Shown here: piece after piece, positions 1 to 6,079 of the stretch
Layout: each line of letters starts with the position of its first letter
How positions within the stretch are numbered: the stretch's first letter is position 1
Origin: Nitrospinota bacterium
GTDB taxonomy: Bacteria; UBA8248; JACPRG01
Direction: 5' to 3'
Assembly: GCA_030740135.1 (NCBI GenBank)
Contig: JASLXW010000187.1
Coordinates: 1-7,771, forward strand
Length of the DNA stretch: 7,771 nt
Program-made: the position numbers and the translations under genes
Notes under the pieces: generated by a model
The model's input: the letters and a program-made list of their open reading frames with translations, nothing else
Database searches by the model: none
What the model was told of the DNA's origin: nothing

Positions 1-155
1 ATGCATCTAAGCGTGAAACTCGCTCCAAGATGAGATCTCCCTTCCGAGTAATCGGAACTGAAGGCTCCTCGGAGATTACGAGGTAGATAGGCAGGAAGTG
101 GAAGTCCGGCAACGGATGCAGCTGACCTGTACTAATCGGCCGGGCGGCTTGATCA
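1..155 (+). rRNA. 23S ribosomal RNA, 3' end (partial)
   Basis: This is the 3' terminal part of large-subunit rRNA, entering from the left edge. The conserved stretch at 111-150 (CGGATGCAGCTGACCTGTAC, then TAATCGGCCGGGCGGCTT) matches the well-known 23S 3' region, in which 'GCTAACCGGTACTAAT' is followed by a GGCTT end. The exact 3' terminus is placed at about 155 by analogy with other bacteria; it could be a few bases either way. It lies about 100 nt upstream of a 5S gene on the same strand, as in a standard rRNA operon. Any reading frame through this stretch is a shadow of the RNA gene. Confidence 0.95.
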
Positions 156-222
156 TGATGGTCTCATCCATCAAGAGATCGCCCAGTGCTTTGCCAAGAC
201 CACCCTTCGCGCTATTCAGTGT

Positions 223-248
223 CCCCCGCAGGCGACGCCCTGCGGGGG
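223..248 (+). other. 23S-5S spacer hairpin
   Basis: A perfect 10-bp stem (223-232 pairing with 239-248, CCCCCGCAGG with CCTGCGGGGG) encloses a 6-nt loop. It lies between the 23S end and the 5S start and is followed by ATTTCAATTT rather than a T run, so it is not a convincing terminator. By position it is probably a processing or folding element of the precursor rRNA. The structure is read directly from sequence; the processing role is inference. Confidence 0.6.
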
Positions 249-256
249 ATTTCAAT

Positions 257-376
<120 letters not shown>

Positions 377-384
377 TTTTCTAG

Positions 385-420
385 GGCCCTGTCCTCGTCA
401 CGAGGATGGGGCCTTTTTTT
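385..420 (+). terminator. rRNA operon intrinsic terminator
   Basis: A long 13-bp stem (385-397 with 401-413, containing two G-U pairs) closes a 3-nt TCA loop and is followed directly by seven T residues (414-420). This is a textbook Rho-independent terminator located just after 5S rRNA, so it should end the rRNA transcript and insulate the gene downstream. Confidence 0.92.
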
Positions 421-510
421 ATTCGGCTTGGCCCATTACCGATGAATCAGAATTCGGTAGGTATGGAAAACTGGGGTTGACCCGATTTCGTGGACGGTGA
501 AGGGTCTGTC

Positions 511-539
511 GTGACAGGAATCGAATTTTACGTTAAGAT
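511..539 (+). promoter_or_regulatory. candidate sigma70-type promoter for the binding-protein gene
   Basis: GTGACA (511-516, five of six matches to TTGACA) is separated by exactly 17 nt from TAAGAT (534-539, four of six matches to TATAAT). A start near 546 would give a leader of about 190 nt before the gene at 736. The rest of the 421-735 gap shows only short hairpins (for example GCGAGC 581-586 with GCTCGC 596-601) and no tRNA or recognisable RNA gene. Promoter calls by eye in high-GC genomes are uncertain. Confidence 0.4.
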
Positions 540-735
540 GGGGACGGTTTTCAGGAATCCCGTCGGAAATCTCAGATGTAGCGAGCGTGCGCGGAGCTCG
601 CATTGGGAGGGCTGAGGCGTTGTTTTCCAAGACCTCTGTTGTGGGAGGCCCTGCCCCGGGTGATCCCGGACAGAGCGGCGCGCGGTCGCCCCGTTGCCTC
701 CACGCACGGGTATATTCCTTGAGGGGGAGACAAAG

Positions 736-1782
736 ATGAGAGTTCATGGAAACTCGATGTTCCGGACGGTCGTCCTGATCGGCGTATTTTTGGTGTCCGG
801 TGCCATACCGGTTCAGGCGCAAATGACCAAGCTTCACGTCACAGAGAACTGGGTCTTGGGGGGTGAGCACATCGGCGATTTCACCGCCCTTGCCAAGGGT
901 TTCTACGAGGCGGAAGGACTCAAGGTTACGGTTACTCGGGGCTTCGGGTCATCCGACGCGGTGAAGCGCGTTGCTTCAGGGGTAACCAAGATCTCCCGCT
1001 CGGCGGCCCAATCGGTGATCTCGGGTCGGGCAGCGGGTGCCAAGGTCAAGATCATCTTTGTCACCTTCCACAAGGGGCCCTACGCTACGGTCTTCCTGAA
1101 AGGGAAAGGGATCTCGAAGCCAAAGGACCTGGAAGGACGGAAGGTCGCCCAAAGTGCGGGAGCCTCCAGTACAAAATTGTGGCCGGCATATGGCAAGGTC
1201 GCTGGATTCGATGCATCGAAAATTATTAACGTTTACATGGGAGGCGCCGCCTACGTCCCGAGCCTGATGGCGGGAAAAGTAGACGCCACGTCGGCTTGGC
1301 TGGTGAACCTCCCAGCCTACCAAAAAGCGGCGGCGCAAGCGGGCCTAAGCGGGAAACTTGGAACCTTCCTGTGGGCGGACTATGGGCTGCAACTCTACGG
1401 CTCGGTGGTCATCGCCTCTGACCAACTTATCGAATCAAACTCTGACCTGGTCCGACGGTACACACGCGCCGCCATGCGGGGGTTCACATATGCCATCAAT
1501 CACCCCCAGGAGGGGATTGACGCCTGGATGAAGTACAACACGGGGCGCGCGCGCGAGGTGATCGAGGGTGAGTTTCGGCTCGTGTTGAAGCTGGCCTTCG
1601 ACAAGCTTTTTGAGAAAAACGGTTTGGGCTACGCAGACCCTGGAAAAATGAAAAATTCGGTTGCCTTGGTCAATAAGTACCTTGGATTGAAGGGGGCGCT
1701 GAATTCGCGGGACACCTTTACGAACGAGTTCATCGAGGCGACCCCGAGGGCTTGGCGGTTCCCGAAGCGGACGAAGATGTAA
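736..1782 (+). CDS. ABC transporter substrate-binding protein, NMT1/THI5 (SsuA-like) family
   Basis: A periplasmic solute-binding protein of 348 aa that would capture a small ligand and hand it to an ABC importer. The start at 736 is preferred because a G-rich Shine-Dalgarno (GAGGGGGAG, 721-729) precedes it and it opens a classic signal peptide: hydrophobic core at residues 10-24, likely cleavage after VQA at 28. An in-frame upstream TTG at 694 would place 14 hydrophilic residues before the signal and is unlikely. The mature part has the family pattern: a first lobe with 'FTALAKGFYEAEGLKV' (49-64), the 'KGISKPKDLEGRKVA' segment (124-138), a second lobe around 'VPSLMAGKVDATSAW' (174-188), and a C-terminal helical part including 'RRYTRAAMRGFTYAINHP' (240-257). 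The family includes binding proteins for sulfonates, taurine, nitrate and pyrimidine precursors; the ligand here cannot be named. No permease or ATPase of this class lies next to it, so it looks like an orphan binding protein. It follows the rRNA terminator and probably has its own promoter. Confidence 0.88.
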   Translation: MRVHGNSMFRTVVLIGVFLVSGAIPVQAQMTKLHVTENWVLGGEHIGDFTALAKGFYEAEGLKVTVTRGFGSSDAVKRVASGVTKISRSAAQSVISGRAAGAKVKIIFVTFHKGPYATVFLKGKGISKPKDLEGRKVAQSAGASSTKLWPAYGKVAGFDASKIINVYMGGAAYVPSLMAGKVDATSAWLVNLPAYQKAAAQAGLSGKLGTFLWADYGLQLYGSVVIASDQLIESNSDLVRRYTRAAMRGFTYAINHPQEGIDAWMKYNTGRAREVIEGEFRLVLKLAFDKLFEKNGLGYADPGKMKNSVALVNKYLGLKGALNSRDTFTNEFIEATPRAWRFPKRTKM

Positions 1783-1853
1783 CTCATCGGCGGGCGCGCG
1801 TTCCCGGTTCGCTCAGCTTCCATTCCGGGGACTCATCTCGTCCCCAGGGGGGG

Positions 1854-1880
1854 AAGGGAGGGGTGCTGTCCGCCCTTTTT
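1854..1880 (+). terminator. possible weak terminator after the binding-protein gene
   Basis: AAGGGAGG (1854-1861) can pair with CCGCCCTT (1870-1877), with one A-G mismatch, around an 8-nt loop. A run of five T residues (1876-1880) overlaps the base of the stem. A second, shorter hairpin (GGGGAC 1827-1832 with GTCCCC 1840-1845) lies just upstream but has no T tail. Together they make termination between the two genes plausible, but the structure is imperfect. Confidence 0.4.
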
Positions 1881-1964
1881 CCCGGTTGACCCGCGGGGCA
1901 TTCGCGGGGTATCAAGGCGCGGGAACGCCTTTCTTCGTCTCCCTGCTCCATTTCACGACAGAGG

Positions 1965-3746
1965 ATGCCTGATGCGATGAGCGCGGGTCTCTACGGCTCC
2001 GATGTGATTGTCGAGCTTTTGCGCCGCCTTGGCATCGAGTACGCCGCCTTCAACCCGGGGGCGACGTTCCGGGGAATTCACGATTCGCTGGTGAATTTCC
2101 CCGCCGGAATGGGGGCCGGGAATCCCGTTCCGGAGATCATCCAGTGCCTGCACGAAGAGGTCTCCGTCGCCCTCGCACATGGTTACGCCAAGGCCGCCGG
2201 CAGGCCCATGGCCGCTTGCCTGCACGACATCGTGGGCCTTCAGCACGGCGCCATGGCCATCTACAACGCCTGGTGCGACAAGGCGCCGATCCTGCTCCTG
2301 GGCGCGACCGGCCCCATGGACTTGACGAAGCGCCGGCCGTGGATCGACTGGATCCACACCGCCCTCGTCCAGGGGTCCCTCGTCCGGGATTACGTGAAAT
2401 GGGACGACCAGCCCGCAGGCCTGGCCGCCGTCCCGGAGTCCCTCCTGCGGGCGCACCGGGTCGCCCGGACCGATCCGCCGGGACCGGTGTACGTCTGCTT
2501 CGACGCCGACCTCCAGGAGGAGGGCGTGGAAGAGATGCCCCCGTTGCCGGAGCCCGATCGCTATCTCCCGCCGGAGCCCTCCGTCCCGCCCGATGAACAG
2601 TTGGAAGAGCTGGCGCGTCGGCTTGTCGACGCGGCGTTTCCCGTGATAGCGGCCGAGTACGTGGGGCGGGAGCCCGACGTGGTTCCGGCGCTGACAGAGC
2701 TGGCCGATCTCTTGGGCGCCCCGGTCCTGGACCACGGCAGCCGGTTCAACTTCCCCTCCTCCCATCCGATGGATTTCACCGGCGCCGCCGGCGACGTGCT
2801 TCCCGGGGCCGACCTCGTCCTGGGACTCGACATCCCGGACTTGTTCCGCGCCCTCACCGTCCAAGACAAGGCCACGCGGGAGTCCGTCTTCCGTCTTTCA
2901 CCGGAATGCCGGATCGCCCAGATCTCGAATTTCGATTTGGCGATCCGGTCCTGGTCCACCGATTACCATCGGCTGACGCCAGTGGATCTGCCCCTGGCGG
3001 GCAGCGCCGCCCGGTCGCTTCCCTCCCTGGTTCAAAAGGTCCGGGGGCTCCTGGAAAAGGACGCCGGCCGACGGGGAGCGGCCCGGGATCGCTTCGAAAA
3101 GCTTAAGAAGAAAAGGCTCGCGCTGCGCGCCGGGTGGGAGAAGGAGGGCCGGGATTCCTGGGACGAAAGGCCCATCTCCCTGGCCCGTCTGGCCGGCGAG
3201 CTTTGGGCTTTGCTCAAGGATGAGGACTGGGTGCTCACGAACGGGAATCTTTCCGGGTGGGAGAGAAGGCTCTGGTCGTGGATCTCGCCCCGGCAGTTCC
3301 TGGGGCATAGCGGGGGCGCGGGTCTGGGGTACGGGATGGGGGCCTCCCTCGGCATTGCCCTCGCCCACCGGGGGAGCGAGCGCCTTTGCGTCAACCTTCA
3401 GGCCGACGGAGATTTCCTATACACGCCCTCCGCCCTCTGGACGGCGGCGCATCACGACATCCCGCTTCTCACCGTCATGGTGAACAACCGGTCGTATTAC
3501 AACTCGGAGGAGCACGCCCTGGCTATGGCCCGGCACCGGGACCGGCCCACGAGCCGGGCCGGAATCGGCACCCGACTGGAGGAGCCGGCGGTGGACTTCG
3601 CTCGCTTGGCCGAGTCCTACGGCCTGGCCGGATTCGGCCCCGTGGAGGACCCGGCGGAGCTCGCTCCCGTCTTGGACCGGGCCATTCAGGTCGTCAAGAA
3701 AGAGAAGCGCCTTGCCCTCGTGGACGTCTTGACGCAGGCCCGGTAA
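1965..3746 (+). CDS. thiamine diphosphate-dependent enzyme (benzoylformate decarboxylase / acetolactate synthase-like)
   Basis: A 593-aa cytosolic ThDP enzyme of the POX/decarboxylase superfamily, with the usual length and three-domain order: N-terminal PYR domain (about 8-175), central domain (about 205-360) and C-terminal PP domain (about 405-590). Seen in the sequence: the 'NPGATFRGIHD' loop (30-40); Glu64 in 'CLHEEVSVALAHGYA', placed like the cofactor-activating Glu; His87 in 'ACLHDIVGLQHG', placed like His70 of benzoylformate decarboxylase; and the Mg/diphosphate motif Asp481...Asn508 with the expected 27-residue spacing. The canonical GDG is ADG here (480-482), a variant I associate with uncharacterised benzoylformate-decarboxylase-like proteins reading 'DGD...LWTAAHH'. 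The reaction should be decarboxylation or carboligation of a 2-oxo acid; the substrate is unknown. Start: the ATG at 1965 directly abuts GAGG (1961-1964), so the in-frame ATG at 1977 (MSAGLYGSDV), 12 nt from that GAGG, may be the real start. It stands alone between the binding-protein gene and an AT-rich insert. Confidence 0.88.
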   Translation: MPDAMSAGLYGSDVIVELLRRLGIEYAAFNPGATFRGIHDSLVNFPAGMGAGNPVPEIIQCLHEEVSVALAHGYAKAAGRPMAACLHDIVGLQHGAMAIYNAWCDKAPILLLGATGPMDLTKRRPWIDWIHTALVQGSLVRDYVKWDDQPAGLAAVPESLLRAHRVARTDPPGPVYVCFDADLQEEGVEEMPPLPEPDRYLPPEPSVPPDEQLEELARRLVDAAFPVIAAEYVGREPDVVPALTELADLLGAPVLDHGSRFNFPSSHPMDFTGAAGDVLPGADLVLGLDIPDLFRALTVQDKATRESVFRLSPECRIAQISNFDLAIRSWSTDYHRLTPVDLPLAGSAARSLPSLVQKVRGLLEKDAGRRGAARDRFEKLKKKRLALRAGWEKEGRDSWDERPISLARLAGELWALLKDEDWVLTNGNLSGWERRLWSWISPRQFLGHSGGAGLGYGMGASLGIALAHRGSERLCVNLQADGDFLYTPSALWTAAHHDIPLLTVMVNNRSYYNSEEHALAMARHRDRPTSRAGIGTRLEEPAVDFARLAESYGLAGFGPVEDPAELAPVLDRAIQVVKKEKRLALVDVLTQAR

Positions 3747-3774
3747 CGCCTTTCGCGCTGAATGACGGGCGAGG

Positions 3775-3799
3775 ACGCCGGGGTCGGGCGGGGCGTTTT
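3775..3799 (+). terminator. possible weak terminator after the ThDP enzyme gene
   Basis: ACGCC (3775-3779) can pair with GGCGT (3792-3796) around a G-rich 12-nt loop, and TTTT (3796-3799) closes it. The stem is short and the loop large, so this is only a candidate. The remaining intergenic DNA up to 3840 is GC-rich like the enzyme gene and carries nothing else I recognise. Confidence 0.25.
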
Positions 3800-3901
3800 C
3801 AAAGCCAGTCCCGAGCGCGACCGAAAGCCCGCCTCGAATCCGATGTAAATGATTTTGCAATCCCATGAGAAGATTCCTGATAAATTTGTATTCGAGGTTA
3901 T

Positions 3902-3926
3902 CCTAGATTAGAAACCATCTAAGGAG
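3902..3926 (+). promoter_or_regulatory. hairpin overlapping the Shine-Dalgarno of the 67-aa gene
   Basis: TAGAT (3904-3908) pairs perfectly with ATCTA (3917-3921). Adding CC (3902-3903) with GG (3923-3924), with A3922 bulged, extends the stem into the AAGGAG ribosome-binding site (3921-3926). The loop is 8 nt. If it forms in the mRNA it would partly mask translation initiation of the gene at 3935. The stem is short and AT-rich, so a regulatory role is only a suggestion. Confidence 0.3.
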
Positions 3927-3934
3927 AAAGACTA

Positions 3935-4138
3935 ATGGAAATTGACAAAGCAAAGAAGAGACCTCCTCGTTCAGATAAATTCACTTGGGGGAAGGGTGAT
4001 TTGGTTGAAGTCCCTGAACCAAAGAAAAAGAGCGAGGAAGAACGCATGGGTGAAATCTTGGATGAACAGGAAAAGCGGAGCACTCTTCGACCTGCTGATT
4101 TCCCTAAGTCTGGTTTTCTTCCAGAAGACGATGAATGA
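3935..4138 (+). CDS. small highly charged hypothetical protein
   Basis: A 67-aa protein I do not recognise. Translation evidence is good: a consensus Shine-Dalgarno AAGGAG (3921-3926) lies 8 nt before the ATG, and codon use is AT-leaning throughout, unlike neighbouring genes. The product is dominated by Lys, Glu, Asp and Pro, including 'KKRPPR' (7-12), 'PEPKKKSEEER' (27-37) and an acidic end 'PEDDE'. It has no hydrophobic segment and no cysteine, so it is probably soluble and largely disordered apart from a possible short helix at about 30-48. Its TGA stop (4136-4138) directly touches the stop codon of the gene on the opposite strand. It sits inside AT-rich DNA that appears foreign. An accessory or phage-like origin is possible; no function can be assigned. 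Confidence 0.7.
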   Translation: MEIDKAKKRPPRSDKFTWGKGDLVEVPEPKKKSEEERMGEILDEQEKRSTLRPADFPKSGFLPEDDE

Positions 4139-4348
4139 TTATTGTCGCATAGGAGGGAGGATGACATCTACATCTTCTCCGTGACGCTGTCTTGCCTCTT
4201 CTAATGTTGCATTATATTCTTCTTGCTCAGTTTGTTTGATTGCTTCTGATGTCTTTTCAGTATTGTAGAATTTTTGGTGAATCCCTTCTAGCCAGAGTCT
4301 GCCAAGCTTCTTTTCACCAGAAGATAATTTGTCAAATTCATCCATCAT
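4139..4348 (-). CDS. small hypothetical protein, convergent with the 67-aa gene
   Basis: A 69-aa protein (MMDEFDKLSS...) I do not recognise, read leftward and ending in TAA at 4141-4139. I chose the start at 4348 because AAAGGA lies 5 nt upstream of it (complement of 4354-4359). A longer in-frame start at 4390 would give 83 aa but lacks a visible Shine-Dalgarno, and a TTTAAT box resembling a -10 element overlaps it, so transcription may begin downstream of that ATG. The product is charged and predicted mostly helical: 'GEKKLGRLWLEGIHQKFYNT' (11-30), then a Glu/Gln-rich helix (about 31-54) and a short tail ending 'DVILPPMRQ'. There is no membrane segment. It is AT-rich like its partner. A convergent pair of small charged proteins could be any accessory module, and nothing identifies a toxin or antitoxin. 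Confidence 0.6.
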   Translation of the reverse strand: MMDEFDKLSSGEKKLGRLWLEGIHQKFYNTEKTSEAIKQTEQEEYNATLEEARQRHGEDVDVILPPMRQ

Positions 4349-4422
4349 AGTTTTCCTTTGGTGTGCTGTAGGTTCTGTATTTACTTCCATTAAAGTTTTG
4401 ACATAGGCAACAAAAGATTTTC

Positions 4423-4758
4423 ATGATGGAATCGCTCGACCAGGATTACGTCCGGACGGCCCGGAGCAAGGGGTTGCCGATCGCCAGGGTGATTTACCGC
4501 CACGCCCTCAAGAACTCCTTGCTCCCCGTCGTCACCGTGCTGGGCATGCTCATCCCCCTGATGCTGGGCGCGACCGTGGTGGTCGAGTATGTCTTCGCCC
4601 TGCCGGGGATCGGCAGCATGGCCATCAGCGCGGCGCTTCTGCGGGATTACCCCGTGGTGATCACGATCAATATCCTGGCGGCGGTCCTGGCGTTGACGGC
4701 GGGTCTGTTCGTGGACGTTGCCTACAGCCTTCTCGACCCGAGAATCAAGCACACTTAG
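4423..4758 (+). CDS. 5'-truncated DppB/OppB-type ABC permease fragment (probable pseudogene)
   Basis: This 111-aa reading frame is the C-terminal third of a dipeptide/oligopeptide-type inner-membrane permease, normally about 310-330 aa. It opens in the cytoplasmic coupling loop: 'SLDQDYVRTARSKGLPIARV' (4-23) is the EAA region that docks on the ATPase. It then continues through 'ALKNSLLPVVTVLG' (28-41), a membrane segment (about 34-58) with 'VVVEYVFALPGIG' (52-64), and a last membrane segment (about 77-100) ending 'YSLLDPRIK', all typical of the family. The N-terminal membrane segments and periplasmic domain are absent: an in-frame TGA lies at 4399-4401, and DNA to the left is AT-rich and unrelated. 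The ATGs at 4423 and 4426 are probably internal methionines of the original gene, and no good Shine-Dalgarno precedes them. The stop lies 19 nt before the DppC-type gene, so the pair was once an ordinary dppBC-like operon. The remnant should not form a working channel half. Confidence 0.85.
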   Translation: MMESLDQDYVRTARSKGLPIARVIYRHALKNSLLPVVTVLGMLIPLMLGATVVVEYVFALPGIGSMAISAALLRDYPVVITINILAAVLALTAGLFVDVAYSLLDPRIKHT

Positions 4759-4777
4759 CTGGGGAGGATCGGCGTCA

Positions 4778-5740
4778 ATGGGTGCGGATTTGGCGGGAGA
4801 TCGGGGTCCCGAATCCTCGGGACTTGGGGCGGCCGGGGTTGAAGTCGTCACGGGAATGCCCGCCGCTCCGGGATTCTGGAGGCGGTTTCTGCGGAACCGC
4901 CGCGCGGCCGTCGGGCTCGCGCTTCTGCTGGCGTTCTACCTCAGCGCGCTCCTGGCGTCCCGGTTGGCCCCTTTCGGCATCGACGAGCAGAACCTCTCCG
5001 GCCGGCTGAAGCCCCCGAGCCTCCAGCATTGGATGGGCACCGACCGCTACGGCCGGGACATCCTCAGCCGCGCCCTGTGGGCGGGCCAGATCTCACAGTC
5101 CGTCGGCCTGCTGTCGATGTCCATCAGCATTCTGATCGGAATCATCGTCGGCGCGCTGGCGGGCTTCTATGGCCGGTGGACCGATCACCTTCTTTCGAGG
5201 TTCACCGAGACGATCATCACCTTCCCCATGTACTTCATCATGATCGCCATCGTCGCGCTGTTCGGGACGAGTTTTCTGAACCTCATTCTGGTGATCAGCC
5301 TGACGTCCTGGCCCATCACCGCGCGGGTCGTCCGGGCGGAGTTTCTCTCCTTGCGGGAGCGGCCCTTTGTGGAGTCGGCCCTGGCGACGGGCGCCGGGAA
5401 GGTTCGCGTCATGCTCAAGCACATCCTGCCCAACGTCGTGCCGGTGATCGTCGTGGCCGCCACCTTGCGCGTGGCCTACGTCATCCTGGCGGAGGCGGGG
5501 TTGAGCTACCTGGGGTTCGGCATCCAGCCGCCCACGCCCAGTTGGGGGAACATGGTGGCCGAGGGCCGGACGTTCCTGCGGACGGCGTGGTGGATCACGT
5601 TTTTCCCGGGGTTGTTCATCTTCTTTTCCGTCATGGCGTACAATCTCATCGGCGACGGCCTGCGCGACGCCTTCGATCCCCGGATGCGGGTGGGCGGGGG
5701 GAGGTCGGCCAAGCCGCCCGCCGGACGGACGGGAAGATAG
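4778..5740 (+). CDS. ABC transporter permease, DppC/OppC type
   Basis: Full-length 320-aa inner-membrane permease, the second pore subunit of a peptide/nickel/opine-class ABC importer. The ATG at 4778 is favoured by GGGGAGG (4761-4767) upstream and by the normal length; a start at 4718 would overlap the preceding frame by 41 bases. Features in order: a hydrophilic N-terminus, 'FWRRFLRNRRAAVG' (33-46) before TM1 (about 44-64), the family-specific 'HWMGTDRYGRDILSRALWAGQISQSVG' region (84-110), TM2 (111-131), TM3 around 143-164, TM4 around 167-182, the EAA coupling loop 'VESALATGAGKVRVMLKHILPN' (198-219), TM5 (221-238), 'GLSYLGFGIQPPTPSWGNMV' (241-260), TM6 (about 272-294), and the typical 'GDGLRDAFDPRMR' end. 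The Arg/Gly-rich tail past 304 is slightly long. With its partner permease truncated and no ATPase or binding protein in view, the importer is probably non-functional unless the missing parts lie elsewhere. Confidence 0.93.
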   Translation: MGADLAGDRGPESSGLGAAGVEVVTGMPAAPGFWRRFLRNRRAAVGLALLLAFYLSALLASRLAPFGIDEQNLSGRLKPPSLQHWMGTDRYGRDILSRALWAGQISQSVGLLSMSISILIGIIVGALAGFYGRWTDHLLSRFTETIITFPMYFIMIAIVALFGTSFLNLILVISLTSWPITARVVRAEFLSLRERPFVESALATGAGKVRVMLKHILPNVVPVIVVAATLRVAYVILAEAGLSYLGFGIQPPTPSWGNMVAEGRTFLRTAWWITFFPGLFIFFSVMAYNLIGDGLRDAFDPRMRVGGGRSAKPPAGRTGR

Positions 5741-5818
5741 GCGGTTCCGGGTTCGGGCGCGCTGAGATCCCCTGATACGGGGGCTGTCGGTAACCGGCAA
5801 TGATCCGGAAAATTCCGA

Positions 5819-5848
5819 TTGAACTTTCCTCCAGTTGTCATGTTTAAT
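5819..5848 (+). promoter_or_regulatory. candidate promoter for the signal-peptide ORF and flavoprotein
   Basis: TTGAAC (5819-5824) lies 18 nt upstream of TTTAAT (5843-5848, five of six matches to TATAAT), in a locally AT-richer stretch of an otherwise GC-rich gap. Transcription from about 5855 would give a leader of about 94 nt before the ATG at 5949. The gap from 5741 also contains a small hairpin (GTCGG with CCGGC around TAA, near 5785-5798) without a T tail. Confidence 0.4.
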
Positions 5849-5948
5849 GAACGGAAAAGGGTGTAAGTCTTCGTAGTCTGTCGGGAAGGCGTCCTGGCGC
5901 ACTTTGCGGCCTCTGTGTCCATAGCCGGCTGCTGGGAGGAGAAGTTTC

Positions 5949-6077
5949 ATGAACCGCAAGAAGCTGACGATCGCGCTCCTGGCCGCCGGACTTCTCGCGG
6001 CGGCCGCGACGGCGCGAGCGAGGCATCCGGTTCCGCGATCGTATATCATGAAGTGCAAGGGGGAAGGGTCGGTCTGA
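5949..6077 (+). CDS. orphan signal-peptide mini-ORF (probable 3'-truncated exported protein)
   Basis: A 42-codon frame starting at ATG 5949, with a near-perfect Shine-Dalgarno GGGAGGAG (5934-5941) 7 nt upstream, the best in the window. The first 24 residues form a textbook Sec signal peptide: positive MNRKK start, a Leu/Ala-rich core (7-20) and an Ala-x-Ala-type cleavage region around 'ATARA' (20-24). After that come only 18 residues of no recognisable character before TGA (6075-6077). A signal peptide this good with no mature domain suggests a gene cut just after its leader, for example the binding protein of the upstream permease operon. Alternatively it is a short secreted peptide, or a leader coupled to the flavoprotein, whose ATG lies 2 nt after this stop. 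A frameshift joining this leader to the flavoprotein is also conceivable, because the flavoprotein frame stays open back to 5915. Confidence 0.5.
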   Translation: MNRKKLTIALLAAGLLAAAATARARHPVPRSYIMKCKGEGSV

Positions 6078-6079
6078 GA

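Larger units (their letters stand above)
3841..4422. mobile_element. AT-rich inserted segment carrying two small unknown genes
   Basis: G+C falls from 41 of 60 bases (3781-3840) to 20 of 60 (3841-3900), stays low (20 of 60 in 4201-4260) and returns to 39 of 60 by 4501-4560. The right edge coincides with the point where a DppB-type permease reading frame begins abruptly at about 4421-4423. The segment holds two short convergent genes and little else. I see no transposase, integrase, tRNA fragment, or convincing inverted or direct repeats at the edges, so the mechanism is unknown. 'Mobile element' here means acquired DNA inferred from composition and from the cut gene; a deletion/rearrangement or assembly join is also possible. 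Confidence 0.5.

Noticed and set aside
436..870. Minus-strand open frame in the gap after the rRNA operon
   Set aside because: It runs into the signal-peptide region of the binding-protein gene on the other strand; no family resemblance or good start.
1953..2864. Long open frame on the minus strand (303 codons) opposite the ThDP enzyme gene
   Set aside because: It is antisense to a clearly conserved enzyme; its Gly/Arg/Asp/His-rich composition is typical of an antisense frame in GC-rich DNA and shows no domain.
3935..4390. The two small convergent genes as a toxin-antitoxin pair
   Set aside because: Classical pairs are co-directional in one operon with overlapping or closely spaced genes; neither protein shows a known toxin fold or DNA-binding motif by eye.
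3841..4430. Direct or inverted repeats marking the island edges (for example GATTTT near 3851 and 4416)
   Set aside because: The shared words are only 6-7 bases in AT-rich DNA and do not line up with the composition boundaries, so they do not support an insertion-sequence or att-site call.
5093..6058. Long open frame on the minus strand (321 codons) opposite the DppC-type gene
   Set aside because: Low-complexity His/Arg/Asp/Gly-rich translation opposite a well-conserved permease, with no domain; a codon-bias shadow.
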